This document shows positions 6,402-8,266 of a stretch of DNA of 8,266 bases, one piece after another; position 1 is the first letter of the stretch; the number at the start of each line of letters is the position of its first letter. This DNA comes from Leptospira sp. Lineage in GTDB: Bacteria; Spirochaetota; Leptospiria; Leptospirales; Leptospiraceae. The stretch is from the NCBI GenBank assembly GCA_021413405.1, contig JAIOQL010000458.1, positions 1 through 8,266 on the forward strand, given 5' to 3'. Made by a program: the position numbers and the translations under genes. The notes beneath the pieces are model-generated. The model did no database searches, was not told the DNA's origin, and saw only the letters and a program-made list of their open reading frames with translations.

Positions 6402-7715
6402 TTAGTACCTATAGTGGTCCGGTTTGTAAGGACCTTCTGTCGGAACTCCGAGATAGGCGGCCTGCTCTTTCGAAAGTTTTGTTAAACGCACTCCAATCTG
6501 TTCGAGGTGGAATGCCGCCACTTTCTCATCGAGGTGTTTCGGAAGACGATATACACCAACTTCATACTTTGTGGTATAAAGTTCGATCTGAGCCAAAACC
6601 TGGTTTGAGAAAGAATTCGACATCACAAATGACGGATGACCCGTTGCACAACCAAGATTAACAAGTCTTCCTTCTGCCAGAACAATGATCGATTTTCCAT
6701 CCGGGAAAGTATATTTGTCCACCTGCGGTTTGATCTCTTTCTTTTTTGTTCCTGGCATTGAATTGAGACGTGCCATCTGGATCTCTGTATCGAAGTGACC
6801 GATATTACAAAGGATCGCACCGTCTTTCATACTTTTCATATGTTCTAGGGTAACGATGTCATTGTTTCCGGTTGCGGTGACAACGATGTCTGCTTTGTCT
6901 ACAATGTCTTCCATACGAAGAACCTGATAACCTTCCATTGCAGCCTGAAGAGCGCATATCGGATCAATTTCAGTAATCACGACTCTTGCTCCAAAATTGC
7001 GGAGAGAAGCTGCAGAACCTTTTCCAACATCACCATATCCGGCAACGATACACAGTTTACCGGCAAGCATAACGTCAGTTGCACGCTTAATTCCATCCGC
7101 AAGAGATTCGCGGCAGCCATAAAGGTTATCGAATTTCGATTTTGTAACAGAATCGTTCACGTTGATCGCAGGGACTTTGAGTTCTCCTGATTTTAACATC
7201 TTCATGAGCTGCACAACGCCCGTTGTCGTTTCTTCGGAAACACCTTTGATATCTTTGAGAAGTTCAGGTTTTTTTGAATGAACGTGATAGGTCAGATCCC
7301 CACCATCATCGAGAATCATGTTTGGACCCTTCCCGTCTTCGAAATTCAGTGTCTGTTCAGTGCACCACCAGTATTCCTCTTCGGTTTCACCCTTCCAGGC
7401 AAACACAGGAATCCCGGCTTTTGCAATTGCTGCTGCTGCATGATCCTGCGTAGAGAAAATGTTGCACGATGCCCAGCGGATCTGTGCACCAAGTTCCACT
7501 AACGTTTCAATCAGGACAGCAGTCTGAATCGTCATATGAAGTGACCCTGCGATCCTTGCACCTTTCAGTGGCTTGGACGGGCCGTATTCTTTCCTGATCG
7601 CCATCAGACCCGGCATTTCTTTTTCAGCGAGGATGATTTCTTCCCGCCCCCAATCTGCGAGTGAAATATCTTTCACTTTATAATCATTTGTTTTTTCCTT
7701 AGTTGCTGCGGACAT
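6402..7715 (-). CDS. ahcY: Adenosylhomocysteinase (S-adenosylhomocysteine hydrolase), 437 aa
   Basis: The enzyme splits S-adenosylhomocysteine reversibly into adenosine and homocysteine using tightly bound NAD, removing the product inhibitor of methyltransferases and supplying homocysteine to MetH. Conserved sites are all present: SLHMT with H60; ILDDGGDLT (134-142) with the catalytic Asp; SEETTTGV (160-167) with the catalytic Glu; and SVTKSKFDNLYGCRES (189-204) with K192, D196, N197 and C201. The NAD fold has GYGDVGKG (226-233), NIGHFD (304-309) includes the gate His307, and the C-terminus PYKPDHYRY reaches into the neighbouring subunit's NAD site. Length is normal and the protein appears intact. 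The ATG lies inside the end of the preceding gene (17-base overlap) behind a strong Shine-Dalgarno. A 122-base gap with palindromic repeats separates it from the next gene. Confidence 0.99.
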   Translation of the reverse strand: MSAATKEKTNDYKVKDISLADWGREEIILAEKEMPGLMAIRKEYGPSKPLKGARIAGSLHMTIQTAVLIETLVELGAQIRWASCNIFSTQDHAAAAIAKAGIPVFAWKGETEEEYWWCTEQTLNFEDGKGPNMILDDGGDLTYHVHSKKPELLKDIKGVSEETTTGVVQLMKMLKSGELKVPAINVNDSVTKSKFDNLYGCRESLADGIKRATDVMLAGKLCIVAGYGDVGKGSAASLRNFGARVVITEIDPICALQAAMEGYQVLRMEDIVDKADIVVTATGNNDIVTLEHMKSMKDGAILCNIGHFDTEIQMARLNSMPGTKKKEIKPQVDKYTFPDGKSIIVLAEGRLVNLGCATGHPSFVMSNSFSNQVLAQIELYTTKYEVGVYRLPKHLDEKVAAFHLEQIGVRLTKLSKEQAAYLGVPTEGPYKPDHYRY

Positions 7716-8266
7716 ACGTCCCTCCTTTTTTCACTGCTTTAATTGCTAATATTTTTATTGCTGTTGAAGTTTCGATTTCTTCAAAATTTTTTATCTCGAA
7801 TCCGGAAAGCGCCATCCAGTTTCTTAATACCTCGGGATCAAATCCCAACCAGAGATCGGCGAATTTATCCCGCATATATTCTTCTTTGTGTTTTTTCAGT
7901 TCTACAATACAGAGAACTCCACCTTTTTTCAGAACCCGGTTGGATTCTTCTATAATGAGAAGCGGATTTGATATATGATGCAGCACCATAGATGCAACAA
8001 CGGAATCTGCAGCACCATTCGCAATCGGCAAATCCTCGAGAAATGAATTCAATATCTTCACTCTCGAGTTTTTGCTGAATTGATTTTTCGCATCCTCCAC
8101 CATCCTTGGTGAAGAATCGATCCCCGTGACCTTTGCGCTTTTCGTAAGAAGATCTCCGATCAGTGCCCCCGGTCCACAGCCGAGATCCAGGATCAGGTTC
8201 GATTTTTCCGGAAGAAAAGAAATTATCTTTTTCCTGTATAGTTTCGGATTCAGCACTTCTTCCTGG
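7699..8266 (-). CDS. Methyltransferase-domain protein, N-terminus cut off; probable ArsR/SahR-type regulator fusion
   Basis: The frame is open to the window edge (first visible residues QEEVLNPKLYRK), so a GTG at 8256 is probably not the true start. Visible residues, counted from the edge, form a class I SAM-binding domain: LILDLGCGPGALI (24-36), VTGIDSSPRM (46-55), EDLPIANGAADSVVASMVLHHI (77-98, motifs II-IV) and RVLKKGGVLCIVEL (110-123). HKEEYMRDKFADLWLGFDPEVLRNW (126-150) recalls the C-terminal part of proteins that fuse an ArsR winged helix to a methyltransferase domain. One such group, SahR, is known to control SAH and methionine cycle genes including ahcY. The position directly before ahcY supports that reading, but the DNA-binding part is outside the window. 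A stand-alone methyltransferase is the alternative. The gene overlaps ahcY by 17 bases. Confidence 0.85.
   Translation of the reverse strand, partial: QEEVLNPKLYRKKIISFLPEKSNLILDLGCGPGALIGDLLTKSAKVTGIDSSPRMVEDAKNQFSKNSRVKILNSFLEDLPIANGAADSVVASMVLHHISNPLLIIEESNRVLKKGGVLCIVELKKHKEEYMRDKFADLWLGFDPEVLRNWMALSGFEIKNFEEIETSTAIKILAIKAVKKGGTYVRSN
7721..7727 (-). promoter_or_regulatory. Ribosome binding site of ahcY
   Basis: The minus strand reads AAGGAGG, 5 bases before the ATG at 7715-7713. This is a near-ideal Shine-Dalgarno, far stronger than any other in the operon, and it fixes the ahcY start. It lies within the coding region of the preceding gene, suggesting AhcY is made at a higher level than its neighbours. 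Confidence 0.85.

Overview
The window reads as a bacterial chromosome segment carrying a methionine / S-adenosylmethionine (SAM) recycling operon, with a damaged mobile element at the left edge. Every gene I accept lies on the minus strand, so transcription runs from the right edge towards the left. The best guess for the organism is a spirochaete of the genus Leptospira (or a close relative) with moderate GC. This rests on memory of families, not a search: the ORF at 609-1160 resembles the Leptospira-specific DUF1564 family, and the adenosylhomocysteinase N-terminus matches what I recall of Leptospira AhcY.

Right to left, the operon holds: (1) the C-terminal part of a SAM-binding methyltransferase-like protein, cut by the window edge, probably an ArsR/SahR-type regulator-methyltransferase fusion; (2) ahcY, adenosylhomocysteinase, overlapping gene 1 by 17 bases and with a strong ribosome binding site; (3) a 122-base gap filled by a highly structured palindromic element; (4) a second class I methyltransferase of unknown substrate; (5) an FdxA-type ferredoxin, overlapping gene 4 by ATGA; (6) metH, full-length cobalamin-dependent methionine synthase, 1 base after the ferredoxin; (7) a 99-residue unknown protein overlapping metH by ATGA, followed by a probable intrinsic terminator.

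The genes fit one pathway. Methyltransferases consume SAM and release S-adenosylhomocysteine (SAH). AhcY splits SAH to adenosine and homocysteine, and MetH remethylates homocysteine to methionine with methyltetrahydrofolate and cobalamin. The ferredoxin could supply the electron needed to reactivate oxidised MetH cobalamin. The role of the small terminal gene is unknown, but its translational coupling to metH makes it a candidate accessory factor. The operon promoter, and any riboswitch or SahR operator, must lie beyond the right edge.

Left of the terminator are the DUF1564-like gene (609-1160) and then the 5' end of an IS481-like insertion sequence (about 1-596). Its transposase has lost one base near its eighth codon, so it is probably dead. 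The IS end carries two 19-base direct repeats. I saw no tRNA, rRNA, CRISPR array or recognisable riboswitch.
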